A stretch of DNA of 64,000 bases. Origin: Sphaerolaimus hirsutus (Eukaryota; Nematoda; Chromadorea; Monhysterida; Sphaerolaimidae). Under the pieces are notes generated by a model that saw only the letters and a list, made by a program, of their open reading frames with translations, had not been told where the DNA came from and ran no database searches. Every line of letters starts with the position of its first letter. The first letter of the stretch is position 1. The stretch is taken from positions 12,893,206 to 12,957,205 of the forward strand of contig OZ038459.1 of assembly GCA_964036195.1 (NCBI GenBank), given 5' to 3'. A program made the translations under genes and the position numbers. Positions 1 to 11,241 of the stretch are shown here, one piece after another.

Positions 1-306
1 AGGCGACATATCTCACTTTTCTCTTTGCTGATTGCCATTTTGAATGACAAATCAGAAAAATCCGCTGAATAATAAAAAGCACCCTCCAATAGTGGAGTAA
101 AAATAACAAAAACACGAAAAAGCGCTTTGTATTAGGAGAAAGTGAGAATGGATAAATAAGGACAATAAACAGGAAACACACCTTCAGGAATGACCAGTGT
201 TGGCACAGTGCCAGTTGGATTCATTAGTAAATAGCTCTCGCTTTTCTGTAATTAAAGCTCGTCTAGGTAAGCAATAAAAAATGTGTTGAAAACGCGTCAT
301 ATTTAC

Positions 307-498
307 CTGCTCGCTCTTCAGAAGATTCACAGCACGATAGTCATAATCGATATCCAGCAATGCTAGGGCTGTAAAAAGAAACAAAACGAGTTTGGCAAGT
401 CGCCAAAAGCTGACGAGAGCTAAAACAAACCGACCAGCGCGCACGCGCCACGAGCACGAACTGCGCCAGTAGGAATACAAAATCGGCTTTCCCGACAT
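307..498 (-). CDS. GSTZ1: Zeta-class GST / maleylacetoacetate isomerase, first two exons (partial)
   Basis: Zeta GSTs isomerise maleylacetoacetate in tyrosine breakdown using glutathione. Exon 1 (498 down to 435) starts MSGKPILYSYW and contains the family's active-site signature SSCSWRVR. Exon 2 (368 down to 307) reads ALLDIDYDYRAVNLLKSEQ. The intron (369-434) ends in TTTTTACAG; joining G to CC keeps the frame and gives the usual spacing between WRVR and the ALAL segment. The donor of exon 1 (GTCGGT) is weak, and exon 2 ends at a better donor, GTAAAT. I chose the ATG at 498 because upstream in-frame residues do not resemble the family. No further exon is visible in 1-300, so the gene continues off the left edge. 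Recognition is by family motif; the splice sites are inferred. Confidence 0.8.
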
Positions 499-689
499 CG
501 TTTTGTAACCTCGATCAGGAAAGCTGTTTTCCAACACAAAGAACTAAGTAATGGGCGAATGCAGCACGCAAACCGGTTACAAAGAAGGCAGAGTATTTTC
601 TTTTTTATGAGGAATGTAGATTTGGATACAACGAGCTTCCTTCAAGGAGCAAGGACCGGAAATTGCAATGCTTCAAGACTGTTCCTGAG

Positions 690-1667
690 CAGGGTTGGTT
701 TTATAAAAATCATTTGTATACAAATTGTATAAAAATTTTATAAAAAGGTATTTTATTTTTATTTTATTCTTGTTTCATTTTATTCCAAAAATTTTACAAA
801 AATTTTACAGAAATTTTACAAAAAATCAGAATCTTGCATGCAAGGTCAGAAAAATGTGATAATTAGACCTAAACATAAAAAATGTGTGACAAATTTTTCC
901 ATTACTTTGCAAAAGTTGCATGCAGTAGGTATTGTTAGCTAGTTGCAAGTGTTAAGTTACAATTATCAAAAAGAATGGTTTGCATTTTCAGTAGAAGGAT
1001 TACTGGAGTGTGCTGGGCGCATTTGTAAAACATCATGCAAAGTGTCAATTGTCATGGCAAATGTAGTAAAGAGTCAATTGGCATCTCAAATGTCAAGCAA
1101 AGTATAATTGTCATGACAAATGTTGTGCAGAGTGTAAATTGTGTATCTGAATCTTATGTTTTGGTATCCAAACCTTATATTTTGGTATCCAAATCTTATG
1201 TTTTTGTATCCAAATGTTCACATAAGATTTGGTTACAAAAACAACAATATTTGGATACAAAATATAAGATTTGGATACAATTTGCTTTACAGTTTCCACT
1301 TTAATTTATATTTGTCATGACAATTGACACTTAACTTAACATTTTCATGAAAATTGACACTTTCCATTCCATTTCATAAGACATTTTGACACTTTATATG
1401 GCTTGGGACTGCCCCAGCTTTGCGAATGAACAGGTTGAACTATAAAGGACAGAAAATTTTTTTACAAAAAATATGAATTTTTATACAATTTTTACAAAAA
1501 TATGAATTTGTATACAATTTTACAAATTTTTTTCTAAAATTCGAATTTTTATACAATTTTTATTTTTATTTTGAAATTTTCCATTTTATTTTATTTTATT
1601 TTATTCTTCAATTTTCCATTTTATTTTTATTTTATTTTTATTCTTTTCTGAGATTTTGCCAACCCTG
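690..1667. mobile_element. hAT-type MITE, CAGGGTTGG family, copy 1
   Basis: The ends are inverted repeats CAGGGTTGG...CCAACCCTG, flanked by a perfect 8-bp duplication TTCCTGAG (682-689 and 1668-1675), which is diagnostic of hAT-superfamily insertion. The interior is A+T-rich with inverted blocks built of TATGTTTTGTATCCAAATC-like and GTCATGACAAATG-like words. It has no coding capacity. A second copy in opposite orientation lies at 18425-19373. Confidence 0.85.
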
Positions 1668-2302
1668 TTCCTGAGTGAAAAAGTTGCAAAAATTGAAAAA
1701 AAGTCAATACGAGAATTATTGCAGTTGTATTATAACAGTAACTTTCCAGTAAGTTTAAAACAGTAAGTTAAGCTATATTTAAATTGAACACCTCGTTCCA
1801 TACTTTGAGGGGATCGGGTCACGTATGAGAACCTGGCCGTCAGCCCAGTTATTAGTTGCGTATTATACGAATGCGAGTGAAAGCTCGAAGTTAGCTCAAA
1901 ATCGCTAAAATTTGGACCACCTTATAAATTTGCACCCTCATAATCGCTATTTTCGTTTAGGTATATACATGGTTATACAGCTAGTGTTAGCCTATCTTAT
2001 TTATAATTATACGGATTTCGAAATTTTGGCCAGCTGCCAAGTTCTCATATGGGGACTCCTCCTTTTGGGGGTACAAGAGCCGTGGCTGGGAATGCTTATT
2101 CTCAATGTAGTAGAGCCACCATGAAGTATTTCGATTTGATTACATCTTGAACGACGAATCAATGTCGTAATATGAACAGATTTCAACTTTTACGCAACTT
2201 GTGTTTAATGGAAATTACATAAACAAAAAAAGATCGCCCTCTTTGGCACGATGCCAACCTACTGATTTCATCTAATAAATGAACGATTTCTCCTCTTAAA
2301 AC
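1668..2302. other. Intergenic, no gene seen
   Basis: Unique-looking A+T-rich DNA between the MITE and the SLC22 start codon. Short open frames here show no recognisable motif. It presumably contains the SLC22 promoter, but I see no clear core element. Confidence 0.5.
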
Positions 2303-5300
2303 ATGGACACGTTTGACATTGATGGTGCATTGAAGGCCGTTGGCGAGTTCGGTTCATCGCAGAAAATATTTTGCGTCATACTCGCATTAGCTGCGGTAAG
2401 TTTTCAGAAGTGGTTTTTGGTTATTTTCAAGTGCTGCCTAAAAATAGCCACAAAATGCGTAGATTCCAATGGCGACACAGTTGGTGCTGATGGTTTTCGT
2501 TGGACACGAAGCCAGTGCATTTTGTAAAGGTTCTCAGAACTTATCGACTGGTTTAGACGTTTGCGATAGGAATTTTTGTGCAGAAGCAGTCGTCAAAGGG
2601 AACGAGTGGCCTTCTATTGCAGACGAGGTTAAACGATTTGTTTTGATCTTCTTAACACTTTGAAAAAGTTTCACGTTTTTGTGTGGTCGGAGTTATTTAG
2701 GTATATAATTTTACTAATCACCGATTTTATAAAGCAAAAAAGATCTATTTGAAAACCAGTATACTCTAGTGACGTGATACTGCACGCACAGTTATTTATG
2801 TCTCACGTTGGAAGCGTGCAAATGGTTTGATGTTTGTAAAAATATGACATTTGTTTTGTTATGAATGCGTTAAAAAAACGTTATAACAGCATTGATTTTT
2901 CCCCTTTTTTATTCAAGTAGCATGCGTTAAATATTGTTGGAAATGCTTTCAGCGTGAACCACTCTTTCAAAGTGTAAAGTCACTGGAGTATAGCTTGATT
3001 GCTCCATGTAAAAACAACTAGCGCACTTAAAATCAATTGGACAATCAATTTCCAAAGTCGAATCAATCCAACCCAAGACATCGCCTAGACTCCGCCCACC
3101 CCTGCAGTTCTCTCTAATCTGCGATCGGGCGTACCTGGCCGACATGGCCCAGGCGGTGACCATGTTCGGCGTGTTGTTCGGCTGCGTCCTGTGCGGCCCC
3201 CTGTGCGACATTTTCGGCCGCAAGCCGCTCATCGTCGGCTGCACCATGTTGGTCGCTCTGAGTTCCGTGTACGCCGCCGTGTCTGTGGCTTTTGTGGACT
3301 TTGCTGCCGCCAGACTTGTGGCTGGCGTTGGTCTAGCTGGTGGGTTTTTGTAATGTTTGTGAAATTCATAGCTGTTTTTTAAGGAAAGTTTTGGAAAATT
3401 TTAGGAATAAATCAAGGATCTACCCAGGAGGCGCCCCCTTCCCAATTTTTAGTAAGAATTCTGGCAAAAAAATTTTATAATCGCTCCGTATAGCTAGACA
3501 GCTGTGCTATTTTGAGGGGGGTGTTCAGGTAGGGTTCAAACGATATGACTTTTCGATATCGATATAGGGTTCAAACGGGATCCCGATCCCGGATCCCGTG
3601 AAATTCCGGGATTTAGCAGTCCCGATCCCGAAACTCCAAAGTCTGGGATCCCGATCCCGGAAAAATTAATGGAAATTATCACAAGTGAAAAAACGACGTT
3701 TTTGCATGCAAAAATGTGAACGCAAACCCCCAGCGTTCATTTTATGCCATGTTTCTGGCATCCAACAGTGTTTTTAGACCTTTATGAACAACTGTGAATG
3801 CCAGAAAAATGACCAAAATCTCTATCCCTAGAACCCAATCCCGATCCCGGAAAAATGCCTATCCCAATCCCGATCCCGATCCCGTGACCCCAATCCCGGC
3901 CAATCCCAATCCCGATCCCGAAATCTCAAAAAGTGAATCCCGATCCCGATCCCGAAAAGTCAATCCCGTTTGAACCCTAGGTAAACTTTATGATCTCAAA
4001 ATTATGCCATCACAGGAACAAAAATAGTCAAAATTTTCAATTTTTAAATAACCCCAAGAAAATTTTTTAATGGAGGCATTTTTGGGGTATAGTTCTTTAC
4101 GCAACTTGGAACCTTAAACTTTCCTCTATAAAACACCCTAAACCAACGTGTCAAGTTTGACACAAAATAACAGCGAAAAGTGCATTTTAAAATTTAGGGT
4201 TTGGGATAGGGAATAAATATTGAGGCGTCGGGATTAGTGATGGAATGGCGCCATGACACTGACACCATTTAAGAAGGTTTGTAGCGCTTAGCGCCATTTT
4301 CATGTGGCATTAGTGGCACCTGACGCCCTTTTTCAAGCCTTAGCGTAAGAAATAAACTGAGGGCCGGACCTGTGCGGGACAGTGAAATCACCGCAATTTT
4401 TTTCCACATGTATGGCGACCCCCTCTATACTGAGTCGCCGCTGCCCCATTTTTTTATCAGGGATAGTGGGGGGTTGCACCTATATACCCCACAAGTATTA
4501 GCTTTCCACCCCTCCCACAACCAGAGATAAGGCGTGCGAAGTGAAAATAAAAATAGGGGTCCGGACTTGATCGGGAACGTGTTTATATAAATATTTCGTG
4601 AAGTGCAGCATTCTTAAAACAAAAAATATATATAAATATCAACATATATCATTTATAACATTTAATCACACAGGAATAATGAGTCTAAATCAGACCAAAT
4701 CCCATTGACAGAACTGAATCTGTCCGACAGTACAGAAGATTTACATTTGGGCATATCCATCGATGGTGCGCAGAACACTGCGGAGAAAGGAATGTATGCA
4801 TTGCGTGAATTTTTCACAAACAGAGTTGCCGCGTGCCTGCTACTTGTGCTGATGTTCACATGGTATGCCCACTGACTTATTGCCCACTTCTAACTTTTTA
4901 TCCTCAGCCCTGAAAAAGGTTTACGACAATTAATGGATTATAGACTTTTAAAAATCAGTGCCCACAACCAACTTACCATCTTTCTTGCGGAGATCTCCAC
5001 AAAAAGGAGTGGACTAATCGCTTCTTGTCTGGTAAATACAGCATGAAATTATAAAAATTTTTTTGAAAATTGTCGTAATTGCTCCAAGAGCATCCAAATC
5101 TAACACTTAAAAACGGGGAAGGTATCGTCAAAAATATTTAGAAAGTGAAAATTTGCGGCACCAATTCTACCTTCCGTTTCCATGGCTAACTCAATTTTCG
5201 AAATATTGACTTATCGACTTTTATCAACGTCTCACCCCTCATATCCAAAGGTTCGTTTCCTCAATGACTTACTACGGGGTGACAATGGCCAGCGGACATT

Positions 5301-6987
5301 TGTCAAACAGTATACACTTGTCAGTGGCGCTTAGTGGATTGATCGAACTTCCTGGGTATGGGATTGTGGTGTTATTTGAGAAACGGTTAGTAAACTGCCT
5401 GCGAAAACTGCGTGAAGTTGCGCGTTTGTGAATAAACTTTTTGCAAACTCCTACGGAAAAAGGACTAAACATTTTGGCTGACGAGAAAAACAACGTTACT
5501 GAGCTTGTGAAAACCTAGTGAATGTGTACTACAAATCCCTGTTATGCTTTTGTTGATGAAACTTTTGCCAACAACAGGAGCAACTCAGCCCTTTCGATGT
5601 ATCAATAATAAAATAGATTTTCACTTACTTCAATGATAAAAATTCACCCAGACTCTGAACCCCGCAGTAGGGTTCAGATGGTATAACGTATCGAATATCG
5701 ACTGGTTTTTCATATCGAATATCGATATCGACAATTATGAGAAAATATCGAATATTGACCATTTTCGAATATCGAGCATTTTTCAATAGTGTCGAGTCGA
5801 GCATCGAGTGTCCATATCGTATTGATATCGAATATCGAGTTTCAGCAAAAAAGATTTAATATCTATATAGAGTTTAAGAAAATTTTTCGAATATCGTTAT
5901 CGAAAAGTCATATCGTCCGAACCCCTCCCCCCCCTCTCAGCACGGGCCGGAAGCCATTCATCACGGTGCCCATGCTCTTCGGCTGCGTGTGCCTCTGGCT
6001 GCACGGGGTGTCGTCGTTGCCGCGCTGGCGGTGGCTGCTGCCGCTGGCGGCCAAGTGCTGCGTGTCGGTCGCCTTCGCCATGGTGTGGCAGCAGTCGGCA
6101 GAGTTGTTGCCCACCCCGCTGAGGTCGGTCACCCTGGGCGCCTGTTCCATGGTGGCCAGGGTGGGAGGCGTGCTCGCTCCGTTGGTGGCTGAGGCGGATA
6201 AGGTTGGTAGATCAGGGGTATCTTGAATTTTGACCCTCCGAGTGGTTGGATAGATAGCAAATCGCTCCTCCGGAGGGATAGATAGCTGGAAAATTGTTTG
6301 GGGGGGGGTTGTGGTGGTTCAATATAGGCTATTTCAGGGTGTAGAAGGAAGAAAAGGGAGAAAAATCGCTAAAAGTAGGTGTAAAATTGCTCGAAATGGG
6401 TATACAAGAGCATATACTACTAAAATAGCTGAAAATAGGCAGTTAGACGCATGAACTAGTGATTTTGGAGGTGATCATCTATAAAATGGTATGAAAAATA
6501 GCGATTTTGGGCGACAATAGGGGTCGGGTTTCTCAAAAATCGCTCCAGTTAGGTAGATAGCTGAGCGATTTGGGGGGGGGGGGGTAGGGGGTAGTAGGCC
6601 AATATTTTGCCTCCGGGATAGATAGATAGCTGAGCGGCCTCCGGGATAGATAGATAGCTGGGCGGTTTGGGCGGGGAGTAACATTTGGGAGTAATTCATT
6701 TGGATACCTTCGTCACCATAGACGCCGCATTCTCCTGGTGGAACTCCCAGGCCCTATAAAATGCACTGTTAAATGTAAGATGTCACGCAAAGTGTCAAAA
6801 GTCATGAAAAATGCCCTGCAAAATGGCAACTATACAGAACCACCTCCTACCGGCGCACATGAGCGAGTTTGGTGTGTATGCGGTTGCCATGCTGTTGGTG
6901 GCTTGCCTGTACAGCTACGTGCCCGAAACTAAGGGCACCAGATTGCCGGACACCGTGCAGCAGATGGTTGATTTGAAAGCCCGTTGA
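2303..6987 (+). CDS. SLC22-type organic ion transporter, spliced and apparently incomplete
   Basis: Major-facilitator transporter of the plasma membrane. Exons that join in phase: 2303-2395 (FDIDGALKAVGEFG, the SLC22 N-terminus; donor GTAAGT), 2481-2627 (first extracellular loop), 3108-3339 (ICDRAYLADMAQ and the MFS signature DIFGRKPL), then 4674-4862 (LREFF..., TM7 lead-in), 5251-5385 (SSMTYYGVTMASG, ALSGLIELPGY), 5941-6202 (TGRKPF, AELLPTPLR, CSMVARVGGVLAPLV) and 6838-6987 (YVPETKGTRLPDTV, stop TGA). These match SLC22 landmarks in order. The exon or exons encoding TM3-TM6 and the PESPRW region are not found between 3340 and 4673, and the phases of 3339 (1) and 4674 (1) do not match, so either an exon is lost or the assembly skips one. 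Several donors have T at +3 (GTTAAA, GTTAGT, GTTGGT). The exact substrate cannot be told. Confidence 0.75.
3565..3979. repeat. Repeat with TAGGGTTCAAACGGGAT ends, GATCCC-rich
   Basis: Terminal inverted repeats TAGGGTTCAAACGGGAT and its complement enclose many GATCCCGATCCC words. It lies in an SLC22 intron. A related element with the core word CGAATATCGA is at 5668-5924. No coding capacity. Confidence 0.7.
3980..4673. other. SLC22 intron, no gene seen
   Basis: A/T-rich DNA with a GCGCCA-containing remnant at about 4245-4335 (the same word family as 7079-7380) and a fragment at about 4420-4520 resembling the foldback repeat at 16552. I searched it for the missing SLC22 middle exons and found none. 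Confidence 0.5.
5668..5924. repeat. Repeat with TAGGGTTC ends, CGAATATCG-rich
   Basis: Begins TAGGGTTCAGATGG and ends TCGTCCGAACCCC, so the ends are loosely inverted. The interior is built from TATCGAATATCGA words. It lies directly before the 5941 exon of the SLC22 gene, and its end is only about 16 bases from that splice acceptor. Confidence 0.6.
6225..6690. repeat. GATAGATAGCTG-rich repeat, related to 12299-12802
   Basis: Starts CAGGGGTA and contains several GGATAGATAGATAGCTG words and runs of G. It is the same sequence family as the complete hAT-type copy at 12299-12802, but I cannot find a matching right end or target duplication, so it is probably truncated. Confidence 0.6.
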
Positions 6988-7078
6988 GGTACTGAATCCC
7001 TGAACCCTGAACCAGATACCTATACGCTATATGTTTTGCAATTTTAAGATTGAACCAGATTTTTTATATTATGCACAA

Positions 7079-7380
7079 TAGTGATGTAAAAGCGCCATGG
7101 CGTTGGCGCCTGGCGCTAGCGCCAAAGCTAAAAGCGCCCTGGCGCTTTCGGCGCTTGGCGCTTTAAGTCTGTGGCGCCATTGGTGCTTGGCGCCATACCT
7201 ATGAAAAGCGCCATGGCGAACAAAATGCCTGGCGCTTGGCGCTAGCGCCAAAGCAAAAAGCGCCATGGCGCTTCTGGCGCTTGGCGCCATTTTGCTCTGA
7301 CGTCATTGGCGCTTGGGGTCGGAAAAGCGACATGGCGCTTTTGGCGCTTGGCGCCAAAGTCTTGGCGCTTTTTACATCAC
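7079..7380. repeat. MITE with TAGTGATGTAAAA ends, GCGCCA-rich
   Basis: Ends are TAGTGATGTAAAAGCGCC and GGCGCTTTTTACATCAC. The inside is a mosaic of GCGCCATGGCGC palindromic words. Shorter relatives lie at 8592-8748 and in degraded form near 11600-11695 and 49646-50010. Confidence 0.7.
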
Positions 7381-8591
7381 GTTTCACAATATTCGCATTT
7401 ATTTGGCAGCTTCTGAAATGTGATCTTTTCCATTAGGCGGCTGTGATGTCTACATAAAACGTGTTGAAAATTTTCGATAACATGACCAAAGTTTCTCTGT
7501 TGCTACATCACTTTCCTTTCTAATACTTCTTTTTATCTCACTGTATTGTGGACATATCATAATAAGTTTACCCAGCATTTTCAAGGTTTTTCTTGTGTGT
7601 TATTCTAACATCCACTTTTTCCTGTTTTAATCATGTACATATTTTTTCAAAATCTGCAAACTGCATTGAATCCGGATACCAATATTTTCAATGAAGTGTT
7701 TTTTAACTACTGTTTGTGCTTCTAGATGATGATCCAAAGATAATCTGTACTTTGTATACCCGGCAGACACGATACTCTACAAACAGATAGGAGTTGTGTC
7801 TTCGGCTGGCAGACGGCCAGCCGAAAACTTATGAAACAACTTCTTCTTTTTTAACGCCGGAACAAATCGGAACCTGCGAAAATTGACAAATTTGCCAAAA
7901 GTGATGATGTCATGATGGAGTGTTTCCTCCGGAAAAATGTACGGCATCATGTCATCCGAGTATAGTTGCTTCATGACCATTATACATTTCAACACGGGTA
8001 TATAGGTCAAATGGCGTTGAACATAATTGGTGCCGTTAATTACACTGGAATGGCGGCAGGAGTAGGAAAGGGGAGAGGTAACCCCTCCCCCAATGTGCAG
8101 CCTATCTATCCCGGAGTCTGCTCGGCTATCTGGAGCGATTTATGATAAATTTAACCTCAAGTTTTTCTCAAAACCGCTAATTTTCATACCTTTTTATAGA
8201 TGTTTACCTTAACGATCACTAATTTGTGTCCTATTGCCTATTTTCGGCTATTTTTTTACTACCGTATTTCCTCGAAATACCCCCCTCGAAATACCCACCC
8301 CCATCGAAATACCCACCACCCCCCCTCAAAAATTCCATTCTGACAAAGTAAACCCCTCCCCCGGGGTAAATATTGTATATATCTGTGCTTATATACCTGT
8401 TTAACTATTTTTCACCTATAAATATGCGCCCACTACCTCAGAAAAATGGGGTAACATAAATACGACGCACCAGGACGTTGTGCCCGTTGGCGCCGTAAAT
8501 TAAAATAAGAGCGTTCCACTAATCGTGGCGACGTTCTGTTTATATCTAAATATTTTGATTTATACTTCATGTCAGCTGTCGCTGTCAGGAC
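7381..8591. other. Intergenic, repeats only
   Basis: No gene recognised. Position 7745-7790 carries a copy of the TATACYCGGCAGACAYGATACTCTAC word that recurs at 50303. Around 8040-8100 is a CTATCTATCCCGGAG fragment of the GATAGATAGC family, and 8262-8360 is a fragment of the ACCGTATTTCCTCGAAATACCCC family. Confidence 0.55.
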
Positions 8592-8748
8592 TAGTGATGT
8601 AAAAAGCGCCAGGCATTTGGCGCCAAACGCCAAAAGAGCCATTGCGCTTTTTACATGGATGACGTCAAACACCAATGGCGCCACAGCATTTCAGCTGCCA
8701 TGGCAATTTTTGCTTTGGCTCTAGCGCCACAGCGCTTTTACATCACTA
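8592..8748. repeat. Short MITE with TAGTGATGTAAAA ends
   Basis: 157 bp, beginning TAGTGATGTAAAAAGCGCC and ending GCGCTTTTACATCACTA, with GCGCCA words inside. A compact member of the 7079-7380 family. Confidence 0.75.
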
Positions 8749-11241
8749 ATCACGACGGTTAACTACATTAGGTATATTTATATTATAATACACCTAAATA
8801 CATTTACTCAATAATTATCACGCTGCTAACAGTACATTAATTTGAAATGCGTTTACCAGCTAATAGCAAACGACATCGGGGGATGCATATTTCATTCGAT
8901 ACACAGCAACTCTGCTGCGGGGGTGTGGAATCTTGATACAGCCGGTTTTTTCCCGCCGCGCTAATGCGCACTCTGGCTGGCGACGGAAATCGCTGCCAAA
9001 GACTCTGCTAGCGCTCGGAGAAACCCGTGTAGCAAACCCGGTCTTCGTTGGAATTCGGGTTATTATGCGGGAGTGGTTTATTACTTGCAGCTACTCTGGC
9101 TACAGTTTTTTCTGCATCAAAGCCGACCTAATACTGTACTCTTCTGTATTCTAACTGACTGTATCCAAATTACTTTTCCACCTAATATTTTCTGATCCCG
9201 GGTTAAGTTTCCAGACTTTCAGCTGTGCCCGGATAATGCAACTTAGAACGCGTGAATAGTGCACTTTCCTCTCTTCAGGAGCCGCGGATTTGACTCGCAA
9301 ATCACATTGGCCTAAAGATGTTTAACGCGTTTTACAATCCATCCTGTTAGGAGGAAATTTATTCACAAGTGTATTTTTATGAACTGTGAAGCTTTATTTT
9401 CTGTATTTTACCCATGCCTGTCGAGTATAATATTTAGTTGATTAAAGCTCTGCAACTAATTTTAGTTCAGTCACACTGTTACCGAAATTTGAAAGAATTT
9501 ATAAGCTATAAATCAGCTTTGAACGCGTTCGAGTTTACCATAATGCGGTTCCGTCTACCACTGCTGCTGATTAAAAATAACTCATTCCGGTAAACTCAAA
9601 TGTGTTCAAAGCTTATTTATGAGTTTTCCAAAGTTATACAATTTTAGTACAAAACTCGTCTGTGTAGATAGGATGTAAATGTGTTTTCTATGTGTTTTGA
9701 AAGTTCTGCATCGCAGGGCAAAGTATATTGCTGTAAATTGATGACGCATTGCTTTGTCTCCCAGACGTTTTTCCATACTGCAAATACACACTTCGTTATG
9801 ACACCCTGAAAATAAAAAGTTATCGACTGCCCCAGGTTTATATTCAGGTATTTTACTCAATACAAAACATGAAACATCCCTTCTCCCTACATTTTCAATG
9901 GCTTTTTGTTGTGTCTGTTTTTGTGAACTCAGCTGACTTTGGATTAGAAGCGCAGTCTCAATATTTTGCGCACTCATGTGTGAGTGGCCTGCACAAATAG
10001 CACGCGTAGCGATTTGCAAATTCAGTGTCAAAAAAGTTTCTGTGTCAGTGTTTTGTGCAAGCCGGCGTATTTCCCTGGTGGAATTTGTTTACCTTGTCTG
10101 AACTTATTTGCGCGTTTTTGTCGTTTTTTCAAATGGTTTTTGCCATACTTGGTATACATTTTTATTCATTATGTATTTACATTATCATAATTCCAGTAAC
10201 CTATATTAAATTAAAATGATATGCGGGCACAGACGAAAAAAGCGAATCAATAAAAACGTTATGTTTATTTACCTATGCATGTTTTACTGTAAAATGCATG
10301 GAGTGGCTGTGTTCTTTCAGTTATTAGGCTGGCAGTTGTACCTTGCACATGAAATACTAAACTTGTAAATACTCAGCATGGTTATTGGCATAAGGAATGC
10401 TTAGCTTCCACAATGGTGAAGAATGAAATCATTTTTCGAAGATATTCTAAATTATCGGTGAAATAACCATATGTTTGTGTGTGTCCTGTATAAAACAATG
10501 TGCTCATTATTGTAGTGCTTCTGAATGGCCAGTGGGTACAACCCAGGCTGGCCACAACCCAGGCTGGCCACAAACTTTCTTCACTTTGTGTTTATGAAAC
10601 GCGCTTCACCAAACAGTTTGCACCCTAAAGCGGGAAATTATTGTATGCCATTGTACATTACCATTTTTTCCAATTGGAACCTACATGTTCATGTAAATAT
10701 GTTTCAAATATATTGTAATAACTTGTTGGAGTCTTGTAAGCCTTTGAAAAATATTTCACACAGGTGCAGTGCGCACAGTATACTCCGGTTACTTTACACC
10801 CTGCTCGCGTAGTTCCCGCTGGAAGTGTGCCAACGATGGTTAACGCGTCCGAGTTTCATAAAAAGATGACAAAATTAATTGTTGTTATAATGTTATTCAT
10901 TAACATATTCACATCGATGAATTTTTGTCATATTTTTACGGAGATCGCATGATTTGATAATCATTGGCACGCTTCCAACACGAGACATGAATCAGTGCGA
11001 GGGCAGCGTATCACGTATGCCGAGTATACTAGTATTTCTCAAAAATTTAAGTATATTATTGTAAGTGGCAATTACATGTTGCATATTTTTAAATAAAACA
11101 CTTTACGCAGAGCCTCCATTATATCGCAATACTCTATTTATGACACATCATACTAGCCCCAATGCCCCAACCAAAATAATACTTAAACTCAAAATTAAGA
11201 ATTTTTTCTTTCTGAAATATCCCCGATATTTGCTGTCTAAA
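8749..11241. other. Intergenic, no gene seen
   Basis: Short frames show no motif. Position 9515-9615 is an imperfect inverted repeat around the words TTTGAACGCGTTCGAGTTTACC. Position 10545-10575 has a short tandem duplication of CAACCCAGGCTGGCCA. Position 10783-11035 is a separate MITE-like repeat. Confidence 0.55.
10783..11035. repeat. TATACTC-family MITE-like repeat, copy 1
   Basis: Begins AGTATACTCCGGTTACTTTAC and ends GCCGAGTATACT, with inner inverted words CTGGAAGTGTGCCAACGATG and ATTGGCACGCTTCCAACACG. A close copy is at 26648-26910. The right-end module of this family is the unit amplified in the tandem array at 21676-22663. Confidence 0.7.

Noticed and set aside
1035..1304. Plus and minus open frames with repeated SKSYVLVSK-like segments
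   Set aside because: They lie inside the hAT-type MITE and reflect its repeated ATCCAAATCTTATG words.
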